From: Planoprotostelium fungivorum | Lineage: Eukaryota > Evosea > Variosea > Cavosteliida > Cavosteliaceae | Length of the DNA: 64,000 nucleotides | Direction of reading: 5' to 3' | NCBI GenBank assembly: GCA_003024175.1 | Contig: MDYQ01000448.1 | Location: 1 to 64,000 of the forward strand | In this document: one piece after another, positions 1-12,373 of the stretch | Numbering within the stretch: the stretch's first letter is position 1 | Layout: each line of letters opens with the position of its first letter | Position numbers and translations under genes: made by a program | The notes under the pieces: model-generated | What the model was told of the DNA's origin: nothing | Database searches by the model: none | Seen by the model: only the letters and a program-made list of their open reading frames with translations

Positions 1-3000
1 AGGATGATGGTGGAACGGGGGGCCGTTTTGTTCGTCTCTTCACCGCCTAAGATGAGTCTGGTGGGGGGTCAGAAATTTCGAGGAAAAAGGAAGAGTACTT
101 GGTCAGACGGTCCTCGACGTGGAGGTCAGACAATCCACTGGTCTTACTGCCGTGACCTGTGCCTGGATTAGAAAATGGGATTCTGAAGGCAGGCGTCGAT
201 TCGAGCGAGAATGCCAAACGATTGGCAGCTCACCCAACAAGACGAAACCCAAAGCGAGACCGGCCGACAGAGAGAGTGATTCTCTGTTCTCCGGAACATC
301 CCTCGGTTTCCGCGAAATTTCACCCAATAACACCTCCGTGACACGTCTGTGACAGCTGCCCATGTACAACAGACCGATACCCACCAGAGAAGCTTCCAAC
401 ACGATCGACGTCACGTCTAAATCTGTCGACAGGGGAGGCTGTAAGGCCGGGATGTGCACCGACATCAGCTTCGAAGTGTTGGGGTCCATCGTGCCCCTAA
501 AATTAGCCGACATGCCTAATAATAGCCCCACGTTCGTCAGCGTGTGGCTGGCCGTCAGATACAGAAACTGCTTCGTGCGTGCCAGGGAGGACAAATGTCC
601 CCTCAATCCCAAGGCCAACAAGACACCTGCGATGACGTCATCACACGTCATCATCTACAACGACACCCACCGGCGTGGGAGCACTGTACGGTGTCTGCAG
701 GTGTGTCTTTGTTTAGCTCCGGGCGATTGTAGGCGATCCAAGTGGATGAGACCCTCTCTGATCCGTCTCCGAGTCTTAAACCGGAAGCTACGCCGTTGTG
801 GAAATCAGCCCAGGCGGACATTTCGGCGGGAACGGCATTTTGGTCCGGGCTGACGACCAATTTCGCCCCCGCCTGGCGCGCGTTGTATATCATGGGGGGG
901 ATGACGATCGTATCGGTGGGTAAGGGTAACGGACTCGTTGCCATGGTGAACATACCCCTTCCCACGCACAGTGACATGGTTCGCTGGATGACGTCAGATA
1001 TAGAGGTGGGTGGTTGTACCTTGGCTATTTGTAGGATTTTCTCTTGTTGGAATGTCATGATGTCGTGGTCGGCCATGCCAGAGGGTAACGGATCGTGGAA
1101 CACGATGACGCGTGATGACGTCAGAATGCGTGAGACCTGGTGGGGTGAGGAGCTGGAATCTGCGAGTGCGAATCACCTCTTTGAGTCGCAGGTCGCGACC
1201 GAATCGCAGATCGCAGGAGGGGAGGTGGAAGTCGGTGCCGTCCTTTTGTTTTTCTTCTCTTTCTGTGAATTTTCTCAGAAATTTCTGACGTGGGTGTGAC
1301 CTCACCCCCAATGAGTGATTCTTCATCGAAATCTCGGTGACTCTTCGTAGATCGGGGTAAGACGTCCAAACGATCGATCAAGACGTAACCTTCCGCAGGC
1401 CACTTTGCCGAAGGTGGTGGGCATTCCTACGATGACGTCATCAACCGTCTACAACTAGTCAATCCACCTGTCGGCAGGCGCGAAACACTTCCAGTAGTGG
1501 AAGACTGACACCGAACGGCAGCTGCTCGACGTTGGACAAGGTGAAGTGTTCGGATACCATGGAGAGGACCACGGAATCTCGTGGAGAATTACTGGTACCC
1601 GTGATGGGCCCTGGGAGCAGCGCGGTGGAGCAGGTGAGCCACGTTCTGATTTGTACCGTGCGTTGGTATCGGACATCCGGCCTACCGCACAAGATGCTGT
1701 AGAATCGGCAGATCTTTCTGATTCTACAACGAGTCAGGGGAGGAGGGGGAGAGGATTCACCTCTCGCAGGGGAAGACGCGGGAGTGGGACAGCATGGGAA
1801 AGTCGTGGAAATTCGATTCCAGAGTGTTTCTCAGCCAGTTGTAGATGCTGGGGGGATGGATGCTATATTTAGATTCGACGGTGCCCACCAGTGAAGAAAA
1901 CTCGGGGAAATCTCTCAGATAGTAATCGGTGTACAAAGGACAACCGCAGCGTACGGATAACTGCGTTCGTTCAACTCAATTTTTCCGTATCTTTCCGGTT
2001 CACCCGAACCAAAAATCTCGCCAGTGGAAGTAGATCATGTTTACACAAGGTATCCAATTTGTAATCTTCATAGACCATGTGAATCGAACACAAAGAGATG
2101 ACTCTCTCCTGATCACTCAACGAGATCTCAGTACCTATCATCACGTCAGTCGACGTGGAATTCTCTTCGAAAATTCACCGTTACGCTTCGGTACATTCAT
2201 TTCGATTCCGTTCGTCTTCTGTAATCTCTGCATTTTCTCCCAAGCGGTCTCATCTACAACGAGCATCAGCCTCATCCTCCCCATCTCCTCACTCTTGATG
2301 GGCTCTGCTTCCAAAAATAGATCGCAGAAGCTAGACCACCCTTCTAGATCCCCTCGTTCATCTTGGCACCAAGCTAAAAATAGCTTCGCTACCAGTGGAA
2401 AGGGTAAGCTGGAGGCCAAGGCACGCATACCATCAGACACAGGAGCGTAGACGGGCAACAGATCGAGTTGTAAACGGACAACTTCCATCTTTCCCTCTGG
2501 CGTCATACACACCGCATTGAAACGGTTGTACACCGCATCCCTTATCTCCACGACTTCTCCCTGAGTTTTCCGTCAATTTTCACTCATCATCTCCTCTCAC
2601 CCTCTCTCTAAAGGTAGTTGTGGCTATGCAGTGTGTTCCTACGTACAAGTTTAAATTCCCACTCTTATCCAATAAGAGGAGATCGTTCAATATGTGGCCG
2701 TGGACGTTGGGCCTGCGTGTGGAGCAGAGAGGTACGGCACAGGCTACATTGGGTAATATGTAATCTACAACGCGCTCTTCCGCCGTCCTCTCGCACAGTT
2801 TCGCCACGTCATAAGCGTGAATCTTATCACTGTGAATAGTTAGATCACGTGACTTCGATCGCGATACATCATCCATTCGTGTGAAAAACTCACCCGCTGT
2901 GGATGCAGATGAAAGTGGAGTCGAACTCGTCGCTGACCGTGAAAATGTGGCCGGAGCTTCCAGAGAGGGAGTGTGGTTCTTCGTATAACATCTCCAGGAA

Positions 3001-4109
3001 AATCTGTGACGTCACCATCGGGCTGCACAGATCCCGTGGTAAGGCGCTGGGCATCTGCTCCAAGTCCTCTCCTTCGTCTACAACGCTCTTCGGTACTGAT
3101 TTGAGCTGAGAGGATGAGAAGGGGTGGACCTTGACGATCACCTTCTGTGGGGCGACGTGTCTCTTCGGTGCGGGGTGGATCTTCCATATCGAGTGTTTCT
3201 TGATGTTCTTGTCGAATAGAACGACGATGGGAAGATGTATGGAAGACCAAACGATGTGAAACTGGATGAGATGAGATGATCACCTGAGGTGATGCAATGT
3301 GTGATGACACATATCGTGAATGGAGAGGAGAATGATTCACTTGTTCTTCGGTGATGAAAGCTTGAGATGGGTTGTCGAGATCGATGAAGGAGTTGTGATA
3401 GCTGACCGGACACAATTCTTCTAATGGATGACCCATGCTGAAGATGACGGGAGCACATTGATCTCTCATGGATACTTCCATCCCCTGTGATCACATCAAC
3501 TGGTGGCGAATTGATGTCATCACACAAATGTACATTGATAACATGATGAGATTGTATGTCGTCGTGATAGGATACGAAAATGATTGTAACATACCTGCGC
3601 TCTGGAAAATGATTGATCCATATCTGAATGGCTGAATAATGATCTGTGATTGTTGACATCTCGTTGCACAAGTAAGCCAAAGGGAGTGGGCCAGAGGGAA
3701 GAGACTCGAGTGGGAGTGGAAGAATAGAAATCTTGTCCACTGGACGTATCGTATATGCTCAGTAAGAGTTCATCTCTATGCAGGACACACAAGTGAGAGG
3801 CTGATGAAAAAATGAGAACAATTCGAAACCGATTTCGTCACCTTTCTCATTGGTGTGGGGAAATGTTGCCATATGCGCCTCATCTGCATTGTACGGAAAT
3901 GTAAATTGTCGAGTCAATCGTTCTCCTGTCGTCCAGAATAACGTGTTCTCTCTGACATAGAATCCGTGGTCGAAATCGTGTTCCCCATCTCTCGAAAAAA
4001 GGTGATGCCAATGAGTTGGTGTTCGTAGAGTCACATCATCCGTCTCAGATGAGGACTTGTTCACTGGTTTGGGTGGTCGAAAGGGGTTCAAGACTGTGAG
4101 GCCCCGCAT
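1..4109 (-). CDS. APC1: Anaphase-promoting complex subunit 1 (APC1), 3' part beyond left edge
   Basis: Largest scaffold subunit of the APC/C ubiquitin ligase that drives mitotic exit. Exons on the minus strand read in order like APC1. An N-terminal beta-propeller segment at about 3500-4109 contains VSSLWPTPFGLLVQRDV, which resembles the APC1 'VWPTKYGLLFER' region. It is followed by FSMGHPLEELCPVSYHNS (about 3400) and middle blocks at 2150-3140. The segment before the PC repeats (about 1459-1690) has QLPFGVSLPLLEVFRACRQ. The PC-repeat region (about 100-1100) includes DVIQRTMSLCVGRG, FHNGVASGLRL, GVLLALGLRGHL and LLLGMSANFRGTMDP, all diagnostic of APC1. Further left an exon encodes GLSDLHVEDRLTKY. 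Start chosen at the ATG at 4109 (MRGLTVLNPF); the longer open frame upstream begins only at a TTG. Many introns of about 45-60 nt interrupt it, and the C-terminus lies outside the window. The next gene (4459, +) is divergent. Confidence 0.9.
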
Positions 4110-4458
4110 CAGATCACCTTTCAAAAATCTGAAATGGCGGGATGAAACATTATGCTCCCTACAATGAGCCAGTGAGCAGTATACAAAGCTCCACTTACCC
4201 GTATAAATGTCTGACTTTTATACCTTCAGGTGGCCTTTTCTGGTGAGGTTACACCACCCTATGATCTGAGCTAAAGATCATGCGTGTGGTTTCAACGTGT
4301 TTCAAAGCGCACAGTTCTGCATCCATGTTCGTTTGCTCGCACGCGGGAGAAGAGCTTTGAAGCGGCATGTTCACTTTGTGTCAGCTTCCGTTAAGTGCTA
4401 AGGGCGCGTGAGATGACAGTGACTTCAGCTCAACCTACCAAACACAACATTCATCAAC
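4110..4458. other. Divergent intergenic region between APC1 and the GPS receptor
   Basis: About 350 nt between two divergently transcribed start codons, so it must hold both promoters and 5' UTRs. I see no conserved ORF, RNA gene or clear TATA box in it. Confidence 0.5.
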
Positions 4459-7400
4459 ATGGGGCGGCAGCCGAGCCTTCTGCTCGTGTTATTCCTTATG
4501 TCCACCGTTCACGGAGCAACATACAACTGCGACCCCACTAACCTGACTTCTTGTGAGGTGTTTTTGACTCGATTGTAACTCATACGAACGAATCAGCCAT
4601 CACCTCGGCTACTCTTGGAGAAAACAATGTATTCAATCTATTCAGCGGTACATACAGTGATAGTGTGAGAAAGATTGCATTGAACCTACATCTGAAATCG
4701 GCTCGAGTTCAATCTCGGAGGAAATGGAACTTGGGCATTTATTGCTGCCTCTGTAGGGTCTGTAAGCTTCACAGGATCTCCATCGGTGGTTGACTCATGC
4801 AATGTGTCTTTCAACAACATTGTGTTCCACTCTTTCTTGACTGGATCTGGGGGTAGATACATGGAATTGGTAAATTGCAAATTCCAAGGCAGCAGCCCTT
4901 CAAATCCAGCCATACAAATCACATCTGGATCGTTGAATGTGAGACATCTTTCCTCTAGTTGAGAACTGCGACGGACAAAGAAACCGACGTATCTGCAGAT
5001 AACTGATTCATCCTTCGATGCCATCAATGCAGGAGTCATCCTGATGAATGGCGGTCCTTCCAGTGCCCTCACCATATCCAATAGTAACTTCACCAATAAT
5101 CGATCCCCGGGATCTGGAAGTGTAATCACGCTCACATCTGGCTCCATGTTTGTGACCGGCTGTGTCTTCTCATCCAACTCTGTCCCACAAGGCGGTGGAG
5201 CCATATTCACGGACATCAACTCCAGCACATCCACTTTCATCAATTGCATCTTCGACGGTAACACGGCCTCCATCGCGGGAGGAGCCATCTTTAGCAGAGG
5301 ACAGCAGCTCAAGATCTCCGGAACGTCTACGCTCTTCCGTGTGAACAGCGCATCAACCAACGGAGGGGCCATCATGGTGGACTTGATGTCCAGATTAGAC
5401 GTGACCAACGGCACCTTCCTCAACAACGCCGCCCCAGTGGGTAGCGCCATACAAGGTGAGCCATCCATTCCACACATATCATCACAAATTCGAAAATGAA
5501 TCGATGTAAGGGAGTGGAACAATCGGCATAAGAGGGGCAAATTTCAATAGTAACAATCCCTCGACTGGAGCATTCAACCCAAACTCATCGGCCATCTTCA
5601 TCACGAACACAGCCAGTGGAACGATATCTGATTGCACTTTCTCTAACCATTCGAACGGTGTGTACTCGTTCTACATCTCCATGGTGACATCCGCACAGCC
5701 TCCATATCTTGCTATGGAGCATCCACTTCACCACCTTATCTGACTCTGTCGTCTTTGACCATCCAGGGCCAGAATTCCACCTCCATCATCAACAGCAACG
5801 GGTGCAACACACAGGTGAATACTCAGAATGTCATCCACTCACGCAACCATAGATCTCCAACAGCCAGATCTATGGAAACCAGATCTCCCAAGATGTCATC
5901 ACAGTGAGGAATGGTCTCGTCCAGGTACCATCTCTTCCACGCATCCGCAGAGACGTCTGACACCGTCTCAGCTGACCGGTAACGTCTTCTCCTACAACAC
6001 CATCCGATCCGGCACGGTCCTCTATTGCAATGCGGTGACCACAGTCAACTGCGCCGGCAACACGTTCTCGAACAACGTTGGGTATGGCATCGATGGGGCT
6101 GCCGCTTCGTTCGTGGATGCCTCAATGGTCATGAGCCTCACTCTGCTCAATAATTCGTTCATCAGCAACACGTGGCAATCAGGAAAGAGTGGAGCGGTCT
6201 ACATCCAAACCGGAAAAGGCGTCGACGCGCGGAATAACACCTTCAGAAATAACGTCGGGGGGACTGTAGGAGGAGTCCTCGTCTATCCCAATGGAACTCC
6301 TCTCATGACGTGGACGAACAACGATTTCATCGGTAACACGGGATCCATTACGGGAGGGTTCAGTTGTATCAACACTGTCTCCTACCTGAACGCCAACATC
6401 ATGTGGAATCGGTTCTACAACAACACGGCCAACGCTGCCACCGGCACGGCTGGAGGGCTCAAATTATCGTCAGCTTCTAGCTCCTTGAATACTTTGAACG
6501 TGAACTATAATACCTTCGAGGGTAATGTCGGTGAGACCGGTGCCATTCAGAGTAATAGCGGGGGAATCAGCATATACAACAATATCTTCAACTTGAATCA
6601 CGGTACAAATTTTGGGGCCGTGTACCTCACTGGATACAACTATTTCAACATCTACTTCAACACATTCACGAAGAATTGGGCCGCAAATGGATCTGGAGGG
6701 GCTGTCTACTGGAATGGTGGAGTTGTAAATTCCACTTGGAATACGTACCAGAACAATTCTGCACCCATCGGAGGTGTGTTCACCCTGTACATTTACCCTC
6801 ATCCATACACAGGAGCCATCTTTACCAACACCAATCTAAGAGGTACGTTCATCAATGAGACATTTCTATTCAACGTGGCCACCTCATCGGGTTCTGGGGC
6901 TGGCGGAGGAGCATTGTACAGCTCGACGGGATCAGCTGGTACTATTTTCCTCATCAACGGCTGTAATTTCACGGGTAATTCTGCAGCGAGGGGTGGAGCC
7001 ATATCGATCTCCCAGAACTTCACCATGCAGAGCAGCAGTCTGATCAATAACTCGGGTGGGATTCATAGATGCCCATACTTTACATGTCATCGCGTAGACG
7101 TCTCGTTCGTTGCATCTGACATCATCGATAGCCGAAATTGGTGGAGCCATCTTCTCGAACGGACTATTTTCCCCGATGATTCAGACCAGCACATTTATCT
7201 ACAACCAGGCAAACGCAAGCGGTGGTGCCATCTTTTTCGACGGAAATAATGCCACCGTGACGTCCAGCGTGTTCCTCTACAACTCGGCCGTACAATTCGG
7301 AGGTGAGATCTTGCGGAGATCTCATCGACTCTATTGACGTCGTCTCAGCTGCGATGCGTATATATAATGCCGCACTGAAATCCAACCAAATTTCTAATAA

Positions 7401-10400
7401 CACGGCTGGTCTCGGTGCAGTCTCCTACTCAAGTGATGAATTCCATAGTCTTCTCTACAACTGACCATCATCAGATGCCCTCAGCGTCAATTCTTGTAAT
7501 TTTAGCTTCAACTCTGCCACAAACATCTCTGGATCAGCTGGCATCCACGATCATTCCTCCAGCGCTTCAGGCGGGATATTATCGATCTACAACTCCATCT
7601 TTTCCCAAAATATGGCCCAAAATGCCTCCCTTTCCTCTTGGTACAATCGTGTCAATGTCACAATCGATGGGAGTAACAATTTCCCTTGTAATTCTATGAC
7701 TCCAAGTGTAGATTGCTCGTGAGTATCTCTCCCCTTCACGTTTCACTCATCGGCATCAGATTATCCCTCGGAAGCATCAGCACATCAACTACATCCTCCA
7801 CCAGTAGCACCACATCAACTACATCGTCCACCAGTAGCACCACATCAACTACATCATCCACCAGTAGCACCACATCAACTACATCGACATCCTCGTCGGC
7901 TCCTGGCGATTCGACATCATCGACCGACACATCCTCTACTACAGATGCATCCACCACATCCTCCACTACAGATGCATCCACCACATCCTCCACTACAGAT
8001 GCATCGACCAGTTCATCTACATTGTCCACCGATTCGACATCATCTACCGACACTACCTCGTCCACATCATCCACCACCGATTCGACATCATCCACATCGT
8101 CTAGCCAATCGACATCATTCACGGCCGATTCCACATCATCAACATCATCCACCACCGATTCCACATCATCCACATCGTCTAGCGAATCGACATCATCCAC
8201 GGCCGATTCCACATCATCAACATCTTCCAGCAGTGATGAGACATCATCCAGTAGCGAGACATCATCCAGTAGCGAGACATCATCCAGCAGCACGTCATCG
8301 ACATCTTCGACCGATTCCACTTCATCCACATCGCCCACCAGCAGCACATCATCTACTACATCCACTACCAGTAGTTCCATCACTTCCACATCCACCTCTG
8401 ATACCACATCGACTACGAGTACTACCTCATCGACCTCTTCGACCGATTCCACCTCATCCACATCGTCCACCAGCAGCACTGATTCCACCACATCATCCAC
8501 CACTGATTCGACATCGACATCCAGTACCACTAGCTCATCGACGTCCTCTACCGATAGCACCTCATCCACATCGAGTACCAGTAGCACCCATCCATCGACA
8601 TCATCGACGAGCACCACATCGACATCGTCCACCACGAGCTCATCGACATCGACATCCAGTACCACTAGCTCATCGACATCATCCATCAGCTCCTCCTCTG
8701 TTCCCTCCACCACATCACAATGCGTCCCATCGTTATTCTGTCCTCACTGTCCTCACTCCCACATCAACAGGACTCTAGAAGGTGAAATTTCATCGAATTC
8801 CACGTCACTCACACGTCACAGATTACGTCAGATACGTGAACGAGACCATCTCGGGTGATTCGAAGTCGAACGTACAATGCCTCGTTGTAGATCTGTCAGA
8901 CATCTCTTCTCTCGTTGCGAACATCACTTACGCTCCTTACTGCTCCGTATTCAAACAAGCCATGAAGACCACCTCCACGGTGATCCACGAGATTCAAAAT
9001 TCAAATTTCCTGATCGCGCGGCAGGTCGGCGTCTTTGAGAAATGTTTCAACGATAATTCTACATCGATCGATCTCATCTTGAATAACGATCAATTGGTCA
9101 TCGCTGCCAATTCTACTCTGCTGACGAACATTACAACTGCCATCGGTACATCTGCCGCTCAGAATTCGACAGAGGTGACGCGTCACGATATCTCGTGAGA
9201 CGTCTCAACGTAAATAGGCGGCGCAAGTGTACGTGTGGGTGGAGCTGTTGGTGGATGCCGTGTTACGTAACACTACGGACGGGCAGTTCAACGTGTCGAC
9301 TCCACAGATGACAATTGCGGCTCAGAGGGTGGCCGTCACAAATTTAAATTCGAATTCTACGATTCAAGTGAGTCGAGTGAGAGTGATGGACGCTGAAGAT
9401 GATGTAGATATCTAATCATGGAGCGACTGTCATACCCGCTTCTGTCGTACTGAACGCTCTCACTCCAGGTAGCATATCACATACTATCTTCATCATGATC
9501 ATCATCACGATCGCCATCACGATCATGACCTCCGAGTCGATCATCATCACATCGTCATCATCATGAACATTCTTCCAGCCGAATTCGCGAACGGAACTCA
9601 CATCACGGCCGTACTGACCGTCCTACCCTTCAACATCTTCCGCGAGTCCGATCAGACCCTCATCCAATCCGACATCACTGGCCTCTCTATCTACGCTCAA
9701 GGACGTAAATTGAACATCGCCAACACCGACTCTCTCATCGAGATCAACATCCAGAATTCAAAATCATCGGACGGTGAGATGTCACATGTCATCGCATACG
9801 ATGTCTCACGTCACGTGACAGGCGAGTGTCTGTACTGGGAGGAATCTGACAGAAAATGGGCGGGAAATAACGAGGGTAATAATTGTACGTACCACTACAA
9901 CGAGACGAGACAGTATTGCCTCTGCAATCATCTGACCAATTTCACGATCGGTGCCAAACCTGTCGTTGGTAGTGGTATCTCCATCATACCAGAGGGTAAT
10001 TCTAAGTCGACGTCGACAAATATCGGCATCATCGCTGGAGTGATAGCGGGTGCCGCACTTTTGGCCGTCGTCTCGGTAGCTTTCATCGTATTATTGAGGT
10101 GAAATGTGGTGGAGATTTCGAGTCACGTCTGACACGGTGTAGAAAGAGGAGAGCAGCAAGGGTCTTCGAATTGGACGATGCGTACGTGCCGGCTGATCAC
10201 GTGACCAAGGGTGAGATGTGGTACAAGGACGCGGATTGCACTGTCTACAAGGCGACATACCAAGGAAGTATTATGACTCTCAAGTTACACGATCAGTACA
10301 GTCATTTCGAGAGGGAAAAGAATGTCATGAAGGTGATCATCGTCCACCATCACAACCATCATCGTACATCATCGTTCATCATCACGATCATCATCACCGC

Positions 10401-11424
10401 ATCATCATCGATCGTGTCATGACATGAGACAGGCATTGCATCATCCAGCCATCCTACAATACTATGGTTGCTGCACATTAGAAGGTAGAACGTACCTCAT
10501 GCTGGAACACGCCAGCTTGGGAGCCCTCTCTGCCTACTTCACCGAACATCCCAACGCTCTCTCTCCACTTCAGATGGTTCAGATGTGAGTCCAAGTGATG
10601 CCACGAGAGATATCTCACCGATCGACCAGATGCATGGACTTGTCCTCGGCCATGCATTACCTCGATGGTATACAGGTGAAATTCGAATGAGATTTCATGA
10701 ATTAATGTTCCCAGGTGGTCCTTCAGAACTTGAACTGCAGGAACGTCTTTCTACAACGCAGCGGTAACCATCTGCTCGTCGCGAAATTAGCCGATTTCTC
10801 TCTGGCATCAACACCGACATCATTCGACGTGGATCAAAAGTACGAGAAGACAGAATCCTCGTTCGACTGCAGAACACCTCACCCGGATGTCTATAGCTTC
10901 GGTCTTCTCATGTGGTGAGTGATCGTGGTTCATCGCGAACGTCATGATCTGATGATGTGTAGGGAAGTGCAGCACCAGAGAGTGTTACCTCCACAATTAG
11001 TCTCCCACACCGGGGTGAAAGATCTCATCATCTTCACATCATCGTCATCACCACCTTCATCACCACGACGGTAGACTGATAGAAGACAGGCCGCAGGTCT
11101 CCAGTGGTCCCACGACGAGCTCTTCCGTGACATCGCCATCCAATGGTGAACTCCACGTCTCCACTTCCACTGACATCCACCAGCCTCCACGATGAGCCAG
11201 AGAAGCGTCCCACATTCAAACGTCTGAATGTTCTATTGGAAGACCTCTGCGTTCGTTTGGGAGGAAGGAAGAAGAAGATTGCGCCCGAAGACCTGAGAGA
11301 CGTGTACGCAAACGGAACGACTACAGAGGACGATTATCAAGCGGACCCAACCGGGCCAGACAATGAACGAGTCGAAACGGAGAGCAGCCTGACTGGGGCA
11401 GTCAATCCTGACTCCAATGTATAA
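4459..11424 (+). CDS. Receptor: beta-helix repeats, Ser/Thr stalk, GPS motif, one TM, pseudokinase
   Basis: Begins with a signal peptide (MGRQPSLLLVLFLMSTVHGA). About 4600-7700 encodes repeats with FxxN and GGAI/V signatures (e.g. FDGNTASIAGGAIF, FTGNSAARGGAISI), typical of right-handed beta-helix, PMP-like repeats. A Ser/Thr-rich stalk (about 7776-8714) follows, then an extracellular segment (about 8800-9800). A GPS motif has two Trp and four Cys and ends in CLCNHLTNFTIG (9917-9952). One TM helix (GIIAGVIAGAALLAVVSV, about 10024-10099) leads to an intracellular TKL-like kinase fold (about 10160-11420). Kinase landmarks include YKATYQGSIMTLKLH, HHPAILQYYGCCTLEG and EKRPTFKRL, but the catalytic motifs are altered. 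HRDL..N reads LQNLNCRN (10721-10744), DFG reads DFS, and no Gly-rich loop is visible. By family knowledge GPS motifs self-cleave at HL/T, so this is probably a cleaved two-part surface receptor with a pseudokinase tail. More than fifteen short introns; exon borders are approximate. Confidence 0.82.
7782..7890 (+). repeat. 30-bp tandem repeat inside the Ser/Thr stalk
   Basis: Four nearly identical, head-to-tail 30-bp units (ACATCAACTACATC, then CTCCACCAGTAGCACC with single-base variants) encode a TSTTSSTSST-like stretch. This is the most regular part of a roughly 940-bp low-complexity block (7776-8714) built mainly of TCC, TCA, ACC and ACA codons. Copy number is likely variable. No spacers, so not a CRISPR array. 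Confidence 0.85.
9440..9562 (+). repeat. CATCATGATCATCACG low-complexity stretch in an intron
   Basis: An intron of the GPS receptor made largely of ATCATCATCACGATC and CATCATGATC permutations. Similar stretches occur in introns at about 10330-10420, 37011-37145, 49141-49300, 55115-55180, 57690-57800 and 59455-59515. Confidence 0.7.
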
Positions 11425-11505
11425 CAGATTCAGTATGATTAAAAGTATGGTTATTGGAGTGGATGAGAAGGATGAGCGGATGTGATTACAGGACATGTTA
11501 CGTGT

Positions 11506-12012
11506 ATTAGCAATTTAGAGCAGGGGTCAGTACACCTACACGGCGGACTGTTGTGCGGGTCTGATCGTCACAAGAGAAACATAGAACACGATCGTATTTC
11601 TGACTGTGGCTGATGATGTGTGAGTCCGACCGTTTCTAAGAGATCGACTCACTTGACTGTAGAACAGAACGAACAGAATGTATCGTTGCATTCTTCGCAC
11701 TGTCTAATGCAACCTCCGCAGGTAACTCGGGTACAATACGAACAATCTGATGTCTCTCCGCTCTCCCTCGAGCAGACATGACACATTTCAGAGTTGTATG
11801 TTTCCTCCATCTCCCCTTGGACTTGTGGTGATTGAGGTACCTCAGCTCTCATGAGCATCCTTACCGTCTTCTCTGAAGACTTCGTCAGCTTCTATGATAC
11901 ATCACGTACACCTCTCACCATATATGTATTCCATGTCATTCTTAATGTTCTTGACTAATCTTCCGTTTGATGATTCCTCTGCGAAGGGGTTTCTCCTCTT
12001 TGTTACAGACAT
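11506..12012 (-). CDS. Siva-like cysteine-rich zinc-binding protein
   Basis: Small protein of about 135 residues in three exons. It starts MSVTKRRNPFAEESS, close to the 'KRxxPF' start of animal Siva. The first intron (GTGAGAGGTG..CTTCAG) joins in frame to give EYIYEKTVRMLMRA, matching the Siva 'EKTxRLL' segment. The C-terminal half reproduces the Siva cysteine array with the same spacing: CHVC-x8-CSYC-x4-CGGC-x3-CEEC-x4-CSFC, then VLCFSC after the last intron. In animals Siva is a pro-apoptotic zinc protein that binds CD27-type receptors and other partners. The CD27 role cannot apply here, so the ancestral function is unknown. It is convergent with the GPS receptor (81 nt between stops). The cysteine pattern plus the EKT motif make the family call firm; function is not. 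Confidence 0.82.
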
Positions 12013-12373
12013 GGTATGCGGCCGTTGCAAAAATGATCGCGATCTGTTTGTTTGTTGAGCGCTTTCCCTCCCGCCACCTGATTTTGGCGCCAATTGCCTC
12101 GCCTCAAATTTTGAATACCAGACTATCTTCGACCGTTCAAGAGTTTCAGGCAGTGATTCGTCTTGATAGTTTCGTTTATTCGACCGCTGAGATCGAGATC
12201 ATCATCCATAAAAGTCGTTGTTGTCATCTCTTCGTATGGGGATCTGATTCATCACATGACAAGCGTCTCGGTTTAGAATGTCACTGCGCACGGCAATCGG
12301 TATCGAACAAGAAGATGTGTCCGAACTGATCATCATTCAGCCCAAATCACATCTCCCTTCGATCTTGCATCAC
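12013..12373. other. Intergenic, upstream of the Siva-like gene
   Basis: About 360 nt between two minus-strand genes. It probably holds the Siva-like promoter and the 3' UTR of the ubiquitin-like/IPT gene. Nothing else recognised. Confidence 0.5.

Noticed and set aside
7736-8713. Long minus-strand frame, Asp/Val/Glu-rich
   Set aside because: Exact antisense of the Ser/Thr stalk; open only because the low-complexity codons contain no complementary stops.
7782-8714. CRISPR-like array of 30-bp repeats
   Set aside because: Units are head to tail without spacers and are in frame coding sequence of a eukaryotic protein.
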